From positions 29,168,001-29,232,000 of the forward strand of contig NC_073643.1 of the NCBI RefSeq assembly GCF_029407905.1: 64,000 nucleotides of DNA, in the 5' to 3' direction. The position numbers and the translations under genes are program-made. This DNA comes from Bubalus kerabau. Lineage: Eukaryota; Chordata; Mammalia; Artiodactyla; Bovidae. This document shows positions 33,555-44,538 of the stretch, piece after piece. The notes below the pieces were generated by a model that ran no database searches, was not told the origin of the DNA, and worked only from the letters and a program-made list of their open reading frames with translations. The stretch's first letter is position 1. The number at the start of each line of letters is the position of its first letter.

Positions 33555-34720
33555 CTTAATTATTTGTTCAAGCATGCATACATTAATTCACTTATTCAAT
33601 GAAGACCTTTTGAGTGACATTCACCAAAGACAAGGTATTTCATAAGATCAGCATGGTTTCTACTCTCATAGAGTTTAATATCCCAAAAGCAGAGACATTA
33701 CTTTGCCAACAAAGGTCCATCTAGTCAAGGCTATGGTTTTTCCAGTGGTCATGTATGGATGTGAGAGTTGGACTGTGAAGAAGGCTGAGTGCTGAAGAAT
33801 TGATGCTTTTGAACTGTGGTGTTGGAGAAGACTCTTGAGAGTCCCTTGGACTGCAAGGAGATCCAACCAATCTATTCTGAAGGAGATCAGTCCTGGGTGT
33901 TCATTGGAAGGACTGATGCTGAAGCTGAAACTCCAATACTTTGGCCACCTCATGCGAAGAGTCGACTCATTGGAAAAGACGGGATTGGGAGCGGGAGGAG
34001 AAGGGGATAACAGAGGATGAGATGACTGGATGGCATCACCTACTCAATGGACACGAGTTTGGGTAAACTCCAGGAGTTGGTGATAAACAGGGAGGCCTGG
34101 CATGCTGCGATTCATGGCGTCACAAAGAGTTGGACACAACTGAGTGACTGAACTGAACTGAATGGAGACAGATATTACACATTGATCACACATGTTGGAA
34201 ATCAGGAGACAGCCTACAAATCATAAGGAACTAGTGAGGGATTTTAACAAAGAATCACAACTGAGATTGAAGGGGATATTTTTCTGAGGAAGTGACATCT
34301 AAGATGTCATCTAAAGGATGAGTGAGAATTTGCCCAATAAAATTATTTCTAGAGGCAGGAACAGCATGCTCAGGAGTTGTAAGGCAGGAAATCAAAGTGG
34401 GGCAGTGTGAACAGAGCATTACAATACACGCAGAGGAGAGTGTGGATGGATTTTTTGGGAGTCTAGACAAGGCCAAGTTTTGCAGGCCTCATAGGGTGAG
34501 TTAAAAACATAAAATTTTCCCCCTGTTCACATTAGGACGTTGCTGCAAGGCTTTAAGCGGGAAAAAGATTGGACAGGCTTTGCCTTTTAAAAAGACATCT
34601 GGCTGCTTTATGAAGAATGAGTTGCAGGCATCAGAGTGCAATCCAACAGGAGGCCATGACAGTTGCTGGATAAAAGACAGAGTCTTGGATGCTTAGCTGG
34701 AGGTACTGGCATTGTAGATG
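33555..34720 (+). mobile_element. ancient mammalian repeat, split by BovB
   Basis: Left part: 'cacttattcaatgaagaccttttgagtg...ctactctcatagagttt'. Right part: 'ggagacagatattacac...gaggaagtgacatctaagatg...gcaggcctcatagggtgag...ggctgctttatgaagaatgag'. These follow in order the text of a long, very old interspersed repeat common to mammals. I do not assign the family. Non-coding. Confidence 0.5.
33684..34164 (+). mobile_element. BovB 3' end
   Basis: It begins 'aaaagcagagacattactttgcc' in the RT C-terminal region and ends 'gactgaactgaactgaa'. The C-terminal frame has a tgctgaagaatt stop at 33790-33795 and a ~20-bp deletion after 'cattggaaaagac'. It interrupts the ancient repeat. Confidence 0.93.
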
Positions 34721-36160
34721 GAATATGAAGCAGAAAAGAGACATAGTTTGGAGCATGTTATTGGCGGTGGAATAAATGTATGACAGACCATTGTACAGAT
34801 TGTAACGGGTGTGTCTGTTTCCCACATTCTCTGTTTCCTTCTCTTCTTTGTTTGATACAGAGAGTTCATTGCATGCTCTCGCCTTTCTGCACCACTGGTA
34901 ATGATTCTTAAATCTTTGCCTCCTTGAAGAGATTTTTTTAATGCTACTTTTTTCCCCATGAAATCTGCTCTCAGAAGTAACTCAGTCCAGTAGGCTCTGC
35001 TTTTTGCTGCATCTAGGGTTAGCATTATGTTACAGTGTGGCATTGCCATCCATATGGGAGCCTACCTGCTCCTTCTGCCCTACTTGTAAGCATCCCAAAT
35101 GCCACAGCTCTGTCTTGGTCACACTAGGCAGCAGATCGTATTACTTAGTATTCAATAAATATTTCATCAATTGATTTTCGTCAAAAGGTTGGAAAAAGAA
35201 CTTTGAAGGATGGAAACCCAGATTCTGTATTTTGGAGGAAGAATTTTTAAAATAGCATTAAAACCAGTGCGTAGTATAAGGATCAGTATATATTTGATTA
35301 TCTTCTATCTAGCTCAAGTTTTACAAATCAATCATCCAGAGACACTCTTTAAACATTTCTTATATTTTAGGTTCTGCTCATTTTAGTTCAGTCCTTCTCC
35401 CTCCCACATTATTGTTTAATTCTTGTACCAGAGTTAATTCTGTGAATGACAATGAGACTGTATATTTTTTTAAGAACAGAAAGCTTATTTTTCTCTGCAT
35501 CTTCCAAGATGCCAATCCAAATTCCTGGTGGTATTTTCTGTTTTCCTGAGTCATACTTGTTACTATAGCACTAGGCAGTCTTTTTGTACCCTCCCCCAAT
35601 TCCCAAATTTCTTTTTGGAGCCCCATACCCTGGCCTGACTGGAAGAGTGTACATTCTCTATCCTGTGTCCTCATACCAGTTTTCTTTGACTCTGACCATA
35701 TTCTTTGAATCAACAATTGTTGGCTTCGTTGTTTCATATTCACCAGTTTCTGTTGGAGCCATTCAATGATTAGTTTTTATATTGCAACCTTGCCACATGC
35801 CCTGGAAGCTGAGTACATCTGCCTTTGGCTGTCCTCATGGGGATTTTACATCTTAACTATCTCATGTGTGATACAGTTCTCAGCATATGCATGTAATTTT
35901 ATGGCTCAGTGATCTAGAAAGAAAGATAATGGAGAAATATCAAACAGTCAATTGATACAAAATTCACATTTCCACCTCCATTAATGTTTGTGCCAGAAAT
36001 GTTGGTTACCTCTTGTATCCTTTCCTTTCTTCTTTAGTAATAGGTCTTCTCAGTTGTTATTGGGCACATGGCCAAAAAGTTAAAAATTGTATTCACTAGC
36101 TGTGCTCTTTCAAACTGACATGGTCATACAAAGAAATACTCCCTCTGGCCTGCAAAGGAA
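34721..36160. other. unassigned intergenic DNA
   Basis: Minus-strand frames of 118 codons (34693-35049) and 121 codons (35378-35743) show no recognisable domain. I consider them chance or decayed. No young repeats seen. Confidence 0.4.
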
Positions 36161-36162
36161 AG

Positions 36163-36493
36163 TGCTCTGAATGTTTGTGTCCTCCTAAAATTTCTATATT
36201 GAAATCCTAACACCCGAAGATTGTGGTATTCTAGGAGGTGGGGCCTTTGGGAGGTGCTTAGGTCATGAGAGTGGAGACTTCGTGACTAGGATTAACGTTC
36301 TTGCAGAAGACACCCCAGAAAGGTCCCTGGTCCCTTCCACAATGTGAGAACACAACAGAAGGATCAACCAGGAAGAAGCTCCTCACCACCTTGATCTTGA
36401 ACTTCCCAGCCTCTAGACCTGTGAGATAAAAGTTCCTGTTGTTGATGAGCTCCCAGCCTGTGGTATGTTTTATAGCAGCCAAGGTGGGCTGAG
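36163..36493 (+). mobile_element. MaLR-type solo LTR (ERVL-MaLR, MST/MLT-like)
   Basis: The order 'tgaatgtttgtgtcctcctaaaatttc', 'gaaatcctaacacccgaag', 'aggaggtggggcctttgggaggtg', 'cttgatcttgaacttcccagcctctag', 'gttgttgatgagctcccagcctgtggtatg', 'agcagcc' is that of mammalian MaLR LTRs. It is an old solo LTR with no internal retroviral sequence beside it. Confidence 0.75.
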
Positions 36494-36696
36494 AAAGAAA
36501 GTTACATGTGCAACTTCTCAGCCATGACGTCACAGCACAGAAACACGGCCACTTCTTGAATTACCGGAAAAGGGAACTTAGCAGTAGGACCCGGGCGACC
36601 ATTTCAGAACACAAAACGAAGCCATCCCTCGATGCTCTCAATGCAAAAAAAGCCGATTCGACCCTCAAGACCGAGGTGCTGCCCCTGCAGCCCTGA
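36494..36696 (+). other. short CpG-containing unassigned block
   Basis: This 200-bp piece between the LTR and the L1 is richer in CpG (cccgggcgacc, ccgattcgacc, accgagg) than anything nearby and holds a 62-codon open frame (36508-36696) ending in ...EVLPLQP. I do not recognise the frame. It may be a remnant of another retrocopy or of ERV internal sequence. Confidence 0.35.
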
Positions 36697-38165
36697 ATTA
36701 CTTAGGCTAATATCCAAAATATATTTTAAAAACTCAAAAAAAAAAAACCTCATAAAACTCAGTAGTAAAGAAACAAGCTACCCAGTTAAAAATTGGGCAA
36801 GAGATCTGAATAAACATTTTTCCAGGAAGACATTCAGATGGCCAACAGACATGTGAAAAAATGATTAACATCATTAATTATCAGTTCAGTTCAGTCGCTC
36901 ATTCGTGTCCAACTCTTTTTGACCCCATGAGTTGCCGCATGCCAGGCCTCCCTGTCTATCACCATCTCCTGGAGTTCACTCAAACTCACGTCCATCGAGT
37001 CAGTGATGCCATCCAGCCATCTCATCCTCTGTCGTCCCCTTCTCCTGCCCCCAATCCCTCCCAGCATCAGGGTCTTTTCAAGTGAGTCAGCTCTTCACAT
37101 CAGGTGGCCAAAGTACTGGAGTTTCAGCTTCAACATCAGTCCTTCCAATGAACACCCAGGACTGGTCTCCTTTAGGAGGGACTGGTTGGATCTCCCTGCA
37201 GTCCAAGGGACTCTCACGAGTCTTCTCCAACACCACAGTTCAAAAGCATTAATTCTTCGGCGCTCAGCTTTCTTTATAGTCCAACTCTCACATCCATACA
37301 TGACCACTGGAAAAACCATAGCCTTGACTAGACAGACCTTTGTTGGCAAAGTAATGTCTCTGCTTTTCAATATGCTATCTAGGTTGGACATAACTTTTGC
37401 AAATCAGAGCCATAATGACATGTTACCACACACCTGTCATGATGGCTGTTCTCAAAAAGATGAGAGATACCAAGTGTTGGTGAACATGTGGGGAAAAGTA
37501 AACCCTTGTACACTGTTGGTGAGAATGTGAATTGGTATAAGCACTATGGAAAATAGTATGAAGTGTCTTTAAAAATTAGAAATAGAGCTACTGTATGACC
37601 CAGCAATGCTTTTGGGTTTTTACTCAAAGAAAATGAAAATACTAACTTTCAATGATATAGGTACCTCCATATTCATCGACACATTCTTTGTAATAGGCAA
37701 GATATGGAAATAAGTATCCATTGATGGATGAATGAATAAAAAACTGTGTTAACTGCCCCCCATATAATGGTTAAATTATATATACATATATAATTATTTA
37801 ATATATATATTCATAAATGTAGTAAATATAACAAATACATATATGTGTGTGTTTGTGTGTATATATATACACACACATATATGGCTAATATATATATATA
37901 TTAACCATAAAAAATAATGAAATATTGTTATTAGTGACAATATGGATGGACCTTGAAGGTATTGTGCTGAGTGAAATAAGTCAGAGAAAGACAAGTACTA
38001 TATGATTTCTCTTATATGTATAATCTGGGAATGAAAAAAAATAGCTTGCTCATGGATAGTACATATTGGTAGTTGCCAGAGATGGGGGTTGGGGGATGGG
38101 AGAAATGGGTGAATGCAGTATAAATATAAATATATATATAACTTTGATGTAGTAATATTTTTTCC
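36697..38165 (+). mobile_element. old L1M ORF2 3' part, sense
   Basis: 'ggctaatatccaaaatatat', 'attgggcaagagatctgaataaacatttttcc', 'gatggccaacagacatg', then after a BovB insertion 'gttaccacacacctgtcatgatggctg', 'aacccttgtacactgttggtgagaatg', 'gatgaatgaataaa' and 'agtgaaataagtcagagaaagac' track L1 ORF2 near its end and the 3' UTR. A TA/TG-rich stretch (37757-37910) has expanded inside it, forming an inverted repeat with taatggttaa and ttaaccat ends. Confidence 0.85.
36882..37397 (-). mobile_element. BovB 3' end nested in L1M
   Basis: It starts 'cagttcagttcagtcgctc' and stops at 'ctatctaggttggacataac'. The remaining C-terminal frame is 37391-37095. L1 sequence continues on both sides with a few bases lost. 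The C-terminal block of residues is intact but truncated. Confidence 0.92.
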
Positions 38166-38547
38166 CCGAGTAACAAGCAGAGGCAATGTCTTTGGAAAAG
38201 TATAAATTGCTAAGGTAGAGCATATCTTTCCATGAATTGGATATATAATTTATTTCTTCTTAGTTTCTATGTATAAACAAAAAATTTAAGGAAAAAAAAG
38301 AAAATCAGGAAGACCTCTACTGTAGGATAAGTGTTTTTTGCTTTTGAGAATCTCAAGAAACATTTTAAGCTAAGTCATTTAGAAATATGATGGGGATGTT
38401 ACATTTTGGCTTAAGTAAATACAGTGGTGAATTAAAATTAAAAACTGGGGGTGCATATATTCTCTGATTTCTTTCAAAGTACCTTCCTTTTGAATTTTTA
38501 AAAAAGCATGCCTGTAATTCACATTTATTAAATAACCATTAAAACAA
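38166..38547. other. unique AT-rich DNA
   Basis: No supported feature. Confidence 0.5.
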
Positions 38548-39055
38548 ACCTAGACAGCATATTAAAAAACAGGGACATTATTTTGCCTACAAAGGTCTGT
38601 ATAGTCAAAAACCAGTCTAAATACTGGTGTACAGAAGTGAGAGCTGGACAATAAAAAAAAAAGCTGAGCACCGAAGAATTGATGCTTTCAAACTATGGTG
38701 CTGGAGAAGACTCTCTTGAATCCCTTGGACTGTAAGGAGATCAAACCAGTCAATCTTAAAAGAAACCAGTCCTGAATATTCTTTGGAAGGACTGATGCTG
38801 AAACTGAAGCTCCAATATTTTGGCCACCTGATGCATAGAACTGACTCATTCGAAAAGACCCTGATGCTGGGAAGGACTGGGAGCAGGAGAAGAAGGGATA
38901 ACAGAGGATGAGATGGTTGGATGGCATCACCGCCTCGATGGACATGAATTTGAGCAAATTCTGGGAGATGTGAAGGACAGGGAAGCCTGGCATGCTGCAG
39001 TCCATGGGGTCGCAAAAAGTTGGACACTACTGAGCAGCTGAACAACAACAACAAG
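38548..39055 (+). mobile_element. BovB 3' end, diverged, (AAC) tail
   Basis: It begins 'cctagacagcatattaaaaaacagg' and ends 'tgagcagctgaacaacaacaacaag'. It is more diverged from the other copies than they are from each other and contains an A8-A10 tract at 38655-38664. Its terminal repeat is (aac)n, not (ctgaa)n, suggesting an older BovB subfamily. Confidence 0.88.
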
Positions 39056-40864
39056 AAAACAAAAGGAGAAGAAATAATAATTTTTACCATCCAATTAGTT
39101 GTAGACCACCATTGTTAACATATTCAGCTATATAAAAAAAAAATGCTCTGTAGCCAACTTCAAGAAAATGGAAAGAGGATAAGCTTTAAGTATACAACTG
39201 GGATTATCAAAGAAAAAGATTGAAAGTGGACACAGCCAGAGCTGTTACCTTAACTTTCAGTTGAATCAATAGTTATTGGGTACCTAGTGTGTAGGCATAA
39301 TTACAGTACTGGGTCTTGAGTATGTCTTCAGGGAAGAGTGGGTGCTCGGGGTGATTCCCACTCCTAACATCCAAAATGAACTATCAGGGAGCAGTATATT
39401 TATAAGGCAACATACTCAGCTGCATATTGTGATAACGAAGAGCATGAAGTGAAAATATTTCTTAGTTAACCATGAAATAATAGCATAAAGACCAAATAAA
39501 AAAGGAATAGTCATTTCCCTTTTCTCAAAATGTGGAACGGAAAAGAGTGAATCTTGAAAATCTTTAAAAACGAAAAATTTTCACATAGCAAGTGGCAAGC
39601 TGCCGTTCCCAGTAATAAATTAGAATCAATACAGATTCATTCTTTTTAAAAAATGTGGTATTTGTGGTTCTGTGTATTTCTGTATTCATTTTAATCTTTA
39701 GAACTAGTGCATTTAAAGCATTGTTTGTCTTGATCACTGATAATTTTGGTGTCTCAAACTTTCTGCTTGAGACAGTTTCCTCACTTGCCTTACGGAAGAG
39801 ATGACTCTTCCTGACTTAACCTTGAGGGAAAGTCATTTATCCACCAATAAACACCTAATGTCATTTTACCTACTAGCTTCAACCTGGGCCTCATGCCTGA
39901 CCCTGTACGTCAATATCAAATTGGTTCTTTATAAGATAAAATAAATTAGCTAATCTCTGGTTAAAAATTATCTTTCCCACAAATGATGCAATAGTTTTCA
40001 TGGAGGAATTTTACAAACAGGGTGTTTGACCTAGCATGTAGTTTTCTTTGAAATAAGGGTGTGTCTGCATATTCTGGATCACTAATTTCAGTTGTTTTCA
40101 AAATAAATTGTTTTGACCTTACATGCTTTGTAGGACCCTAGAATTGTGTTTGTTTCCTTTTTAATTATATTATCACTTTAAGCTGTTGAAACCCTCTAAA
40201 TCTTCAAAATATGTGCATCTAAGCCAATTGTTAGTTTTTTGGATTTATTGGCACTTCCACAGTTAACATAAAGTTAATAGGAAGCCAGATGTACATAAAA
40301 TATATATTTGGCTTTTAAAAAATCATCTAAATATGTCTTGGAATTTGACAAGAAAATATCATTTTCCATTTAACTTAATGTTCAGAAATTTTACTGTCTA
40401 CATAACTAAATTTTATATAAAAGGGAATATATTAGCAAACTCAAGTACTCTTCTATTTTTCTCGTTTGTTTTCATTCTCTACATGGACAAATTAACTTTA
40501 AACATCTATAAATTTATCTTTACCAAGCCCTCATGGGTACAGATTGTTGTCCTGTGGTTAATGCTGCACATTTCTTACTCTTCATCAAGGATCTTTCTTT
40601 AATGTCTTATGGTCCAGTGTGATTATCCATCATCACATTTAAACCTCAGAAACTGAACTCTAGCAAATTCCCTATATCATTGTTAGTCTTGGGCCTGGTG
40701 GGGTTTGTCATTTTTATCACATATGAAGGATAACTAACTTGCCATTTATTTGAGAGTAGAGAAGATAATTTAAAGAAAAACTATGGATTAAATTCCAAAG
40801 ACTCTAAGCTCATTTAGAAAATAGCCAGTCTTTCATCACTTAAACCCTGGCTAGTTTTTAAATA
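39056..40864. other. unique AT-rich DNA
   Basis: About 1.8 kb with no recognised young repeat or gene. An 89-codon plus-strand frame (40333-40602) is hydrophobic and AT-driven, without a recognisable family. Confidence 0.5.
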
Positions 40865-41038
40865 CATATGTATTTTAGTATACACATTTTCATATGTGTA
40901 TTATATATTATGTATATATATGGACTATATCTTATATATGTGTGTGTGTGTATATATATGTGTGTATATATATATGTGTATATATATATGTGTGTGTATA
41001 TATATATATATATACACACACACGTGTATATATATATG
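40865..41038. repeat. complex (TA)n/(TG)n/(CA)n microsatellite
   Basis: Alternating TA and TG blocks (40918-41010) end in tatatacacacacacgtgtatata. Because TG runs precede CA runs around a TA centre, the tract is self-complementary and could extrude a hairpin. The 110-codon frame over it is an artefact. Confidence 0.95.
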
Positions 41039-41380
41039 CCCTTAAGTAATAAAATACCAAGATTATATGAACAGGGATTTAAAAGGTTTTATTTGCTCTG
41101 CATTTTATTAAACTCCATTCCTTTTTTGGTACATAGCTACAGCCTCATTTACAAAGTTACTCTGAATCAAAAGAGAGACCCAAAGTGGTTAAAAAATTAA
41201 AGCTGAAAACCAATTCCAAGAACTACTTTTAGAGTTAGAAAAGCTAACCTAGAGAATAAGAAATAGAAATATAAATCCAATACCTCTCAAGAATGTTTGA
41301 AGGGCAACCACACAGCAGAGCAGGCATAATTATAAATTCTGTCAGTTGCTGGGAAAGAGTGGTGTTTAGAGGCGTGTATG

Positions 41381-41589
41381 TGGCGTTCAGTTGTGTCTGA
41401 CTCTTTGTGACCCCATGGACTGTAGCCCAACAGGCTCCTTCTGACCATGGAATTTCCCAGGCAAGAATACTGGAGTGGGTTGCCATTCCTCCTCCAGGGG
41501 ATCTTCCCAACCCAGGGATTGAGCCTGGTTCTCTTGCATCTCCTGCATTGGCAGGTGGATTATTTGCCACTGAGCCACCTGGACAGCCC
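41381..41589 (-). mobile_element. Bov-tA SINE
   Basis: From the BovB-like 3' end ('cgttcagttgtgtctgac') at the left to the tRNA-like head ('ttgccactgagccacctggacagcc') at the right. Diverged flanks tttagaggcgtgta (41365-41378) and tttagatgcatatg (41590-41603) look like an old target-site duplication. Confidence 0.9.
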
Positions 41590-41603
41590 TTTAGATGCAT
41601 ATG

Positions 41604-42839
41604 AGGCATTAAATTTAGTATAAGTATAAACTGCCTTCTTGAAAGGAATAATTGAGTTATAAATTTTATCTAATTTTTCTAGGAGATTTATTAAAATTAT
41701 AGCATGGGTTTTTAAAAATATCTTAAATTTGGTTCTACACAAAAACTATTCCATAGTGAGATATATTGAAGTCACCTTTAGAAGTTTGAGTTTATGAGAG
41801 TAAGAAATTCAGTCCCCAAGCTCCTTAAACTGAAGTATTGCTATAGCAGTGTCTAAGAAAAGAAAGCTCTAAACATCATTTTAAGAATTTGCAGTGATAA
41901 AAACCAGGAAATAACATATCCTAAATAATGACTTTTAATCCCACTAGGAAATAACTCATTGTTTCTCTTTGACACTTTGCAATTTCTATTTGGAAATAAA
42001 TCTCTGGCTGTAAACATTATTCTAACTTTATTTTTAAAACTTTGATAGGACATGAAATTTAAAAATTCCATTGGAGAATAGATTTCCCCCTTCACCCTCT
42101 TTGGTGATTCTGTGCTCATTCCTTACTTGGAATATATGAGTATTCTTGCATGATTTAAATACTCAAAATTCTGTTCACTCACTATTATTGGTGACATCAC
42201 CACTCTATCTTATGGGCAAAAAAATATCCAAGTGCTAAAAAAGAACACTATATTAAACCTGCCTGAGATTTGAAGGCTCCAAAACGCCCAGGAGGGATTT
42301 GAAAAAGTGATGCCTTAATGAAAATGTTTGAAGTTTTTCCTACTCTTAATCCCAAAGTTTTTGGGTTTTTTTGTTCGTTTGTTTTTTAAACCATTGTCAC
42401 TCTTGGAATGCCACAGCGAAGTATGGTGATGTTCTGATGGTGTATGTGTACTCATTATGTTCCTGAGTTTTGAGGGGTTTCTTTCTTTTTTCTATTTTTG
42501 GGGGTTACATTGCTGATCTAGATTTAAATTGAACTTGTCATGCTGGAGTGCATATGTCCTGGTTCTGAATCTCCCCTGTTCTTGTTGCTATAGTGACCAG
42601 CAGACATCAGAAGCAAAGTGGGAAAGAGGAATCTTCATTTAAACAAGCATGTCCATCTGGTACCACTTTAAACAGCAGTTCTCTTCACTGTAACTTTCAA
42701 GGTTAATGTGGCCAGGGGAGCCCTATTTTGCAGTTTCAGATTTTATTCTCACAACTTTTAAAAAATAGTTTCGTGGGTAATTTCAACAAGATTATTGTAA
42801 CAATGCCAGAATTTAAGGGATGACACAAGCCAAGATATT
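41604..42839. other. unique AT-rich DNA
   Basis: No recognised gene or repeat. T-rich tract at 42357-42390. Confidence 0.5.
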
Positions 42840-43385
42840 TATATTATGGTGTTTGGGGAAGGAAAATATTTTCCTCTGCCCTGTCTGGGTTCTTCTGGCT
42901 GTTCTAAGAATTAAATTAAACTAAGAACAAGTTTAATCTTATGCCTACAAGGGCCCCCGTAAGAGAAATGAGACCAAGGAAAAGTTAGGCAGTTGAAGCT
43001 TGTATGTCTTTTGAAAGAAAGGGAGAGGGGTAGGGTTTTGAGACTTCAAAAAGGAGGAAGATAATTCACATGGAGATGGGAAACTAGATGTTTGGTAAAC
43101 AGATGTTTGCTGTGCCCCAGAGACAAAAAAGAACACAGAGAAGCCTGTGGTCTCCGGCCCCTTCTGAGCTTGCTCTCCCACGCTTAGCCCACATTCTTTG
43201 TAGACATCTCTGATGATACTGCTTTCCTAGACCAGGGTCTTCAACTAAAATGTTTTAGGCAGTTAAGGTGGGGGGGAGGGGGGGCGGTAAAAAGAACAAA
43301 TTCCCGAGTCTTCGGTTTCTTGGAAATAGCCTAAAATAACCCTCATGCCAAGGAGACGCATTTAGGAGTGGCAAATTTTGCCCCG
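42840..43385. mobile_element. LTR-like repeat, copy A
   Basis: This block is alignable by eye, in the same orientation, with 63000-63640. Shared landmarks are 'ttctggctg', 'gaga.gggaaa.....gtttgctg', 'gcttgctc..cac', 'cccacattctttgtagacatctctgatg' versus 'cccatatgcttggcgtatatctctggtg', and 'tcggtttcttgg..aatag' followed by 'cctcatgcc'. The size and internal G-rich tract (43268-43287) suit a retroviral-type LTR or part of one. I cannot name the family. No intact viral gene is present. Confidence 0.5.
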
Positions 43386-43466
43386 CCCCCAGAGGCTTAC
43401 AGTTTTCACATTATGTTGGTAAAATGTGTTCCACATATTTCGCTGTTTTTATTTTAGATTTTAAAG

Positions 43467-43672
43467 CAGTGGTTCTCAGCCAGAATGGATTTTGCGCCCC
43501 AGGGGACATTTGGAAATGTCAGAGACATTTTTGTTTCTTACAAAATGGGGGGCTGGTACTGGCACCTAGTGGGTAGAATCTAGCGTGTTGTTGAACATAC
43601 TGCAGCGCGTGAGAGTGTCCACTACAGCTGCGAATTATTTGACTCAAAATATTAATAGTGCTGAGATTGTGA
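43467..43672 (+). mobile_element. MER20 DNA transposon (hAT-Charlie)
   Basis: The 5' terminus cagtggttctcagcc, 'ccaggggacatttggaaatgtc', 'tggcacctagtgggtagaatc' and the 3' 'attaatagtgctgagattgtga' follow MER20 from end to end. It is a non-autonomous eutherian element with no transposase. Confidence 0.88.
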
Positions 43673-44520
43673 GATAGTACTTTAAAGCAACTGTGTTCAT
43701 TTTTAAAAATGATACCACACTGTGAATCTTCTAGGTTGACACATTGACAAGTCTGAATAAGGGCTGATATTCTAATTCTTGATGTAGGATGGGCAGAAGA
43801 AAGACAAGATGCTGAGGCCGCTATCTAGCATATTTCTCTGTATACCCATAATTCACTGAAAGGTATAGCTTCCACAAAAATATTTGAGCATTTCTTAACT
43901 ATTTCATTCATCAATTCTCTTTCTTTAATTCACTTAGTCTTGTAAATGTTTTTTCTTTACTTAAAAAAATCCAATACAAGACTGAAAAATAGATGATATT
44001 TCACTTTTAGTCATGTGACTGCTGTCTCTGGGATGTGAAAAGAAAATGAAAATGGAGGCAGTATTGTTAAGAGCGCTCTCTAAAATGGAGCTGGGGGGCC
44101 ACTGTGAAAGTAAGACTTAGGCATCTCCTGCTGATGGAATATGAGTTCTGACCACTTGCTGTCTTAGTGCAGGTGCTCAGGACATCTGCAAAATGTTCCA
44201 GAAACTCAAGCTGTTTATTGGGTCCCTACCCTAAATAACTCATAGCAGCCTGTCCCCTAAGAACAAATATTCATTTGTGCTTCAGAGCCAATCCTAATTC
44301 TTGCAAGATAGCTTTAACAACTTCGTGGCTTGGCTTTAAAAATCCCTAACCCTTTCTGGTCTCCAAAACAACCTTTTAGTTTTTTTAATTTTTCTCTAGA
44401 ATTGCCATCCCTAAGTCCCCAAATCATGCTTTTTGTTCCTTGTAACCTTGATACTAGCTACTGTTTGACAGGATCCACCCTGAATTTCTGTCAGCTAGAG
44501 GTTATGCTAATACAAAATGG
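43673..44520. other. unique DNA
   Basis: No recognised gene. One 67-codon frame at 44330-44533 runs into the BovB edge. Confidence 0.5.
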
Positions 44521-44538
44521 TTCAGTTCAGTGACTCAG

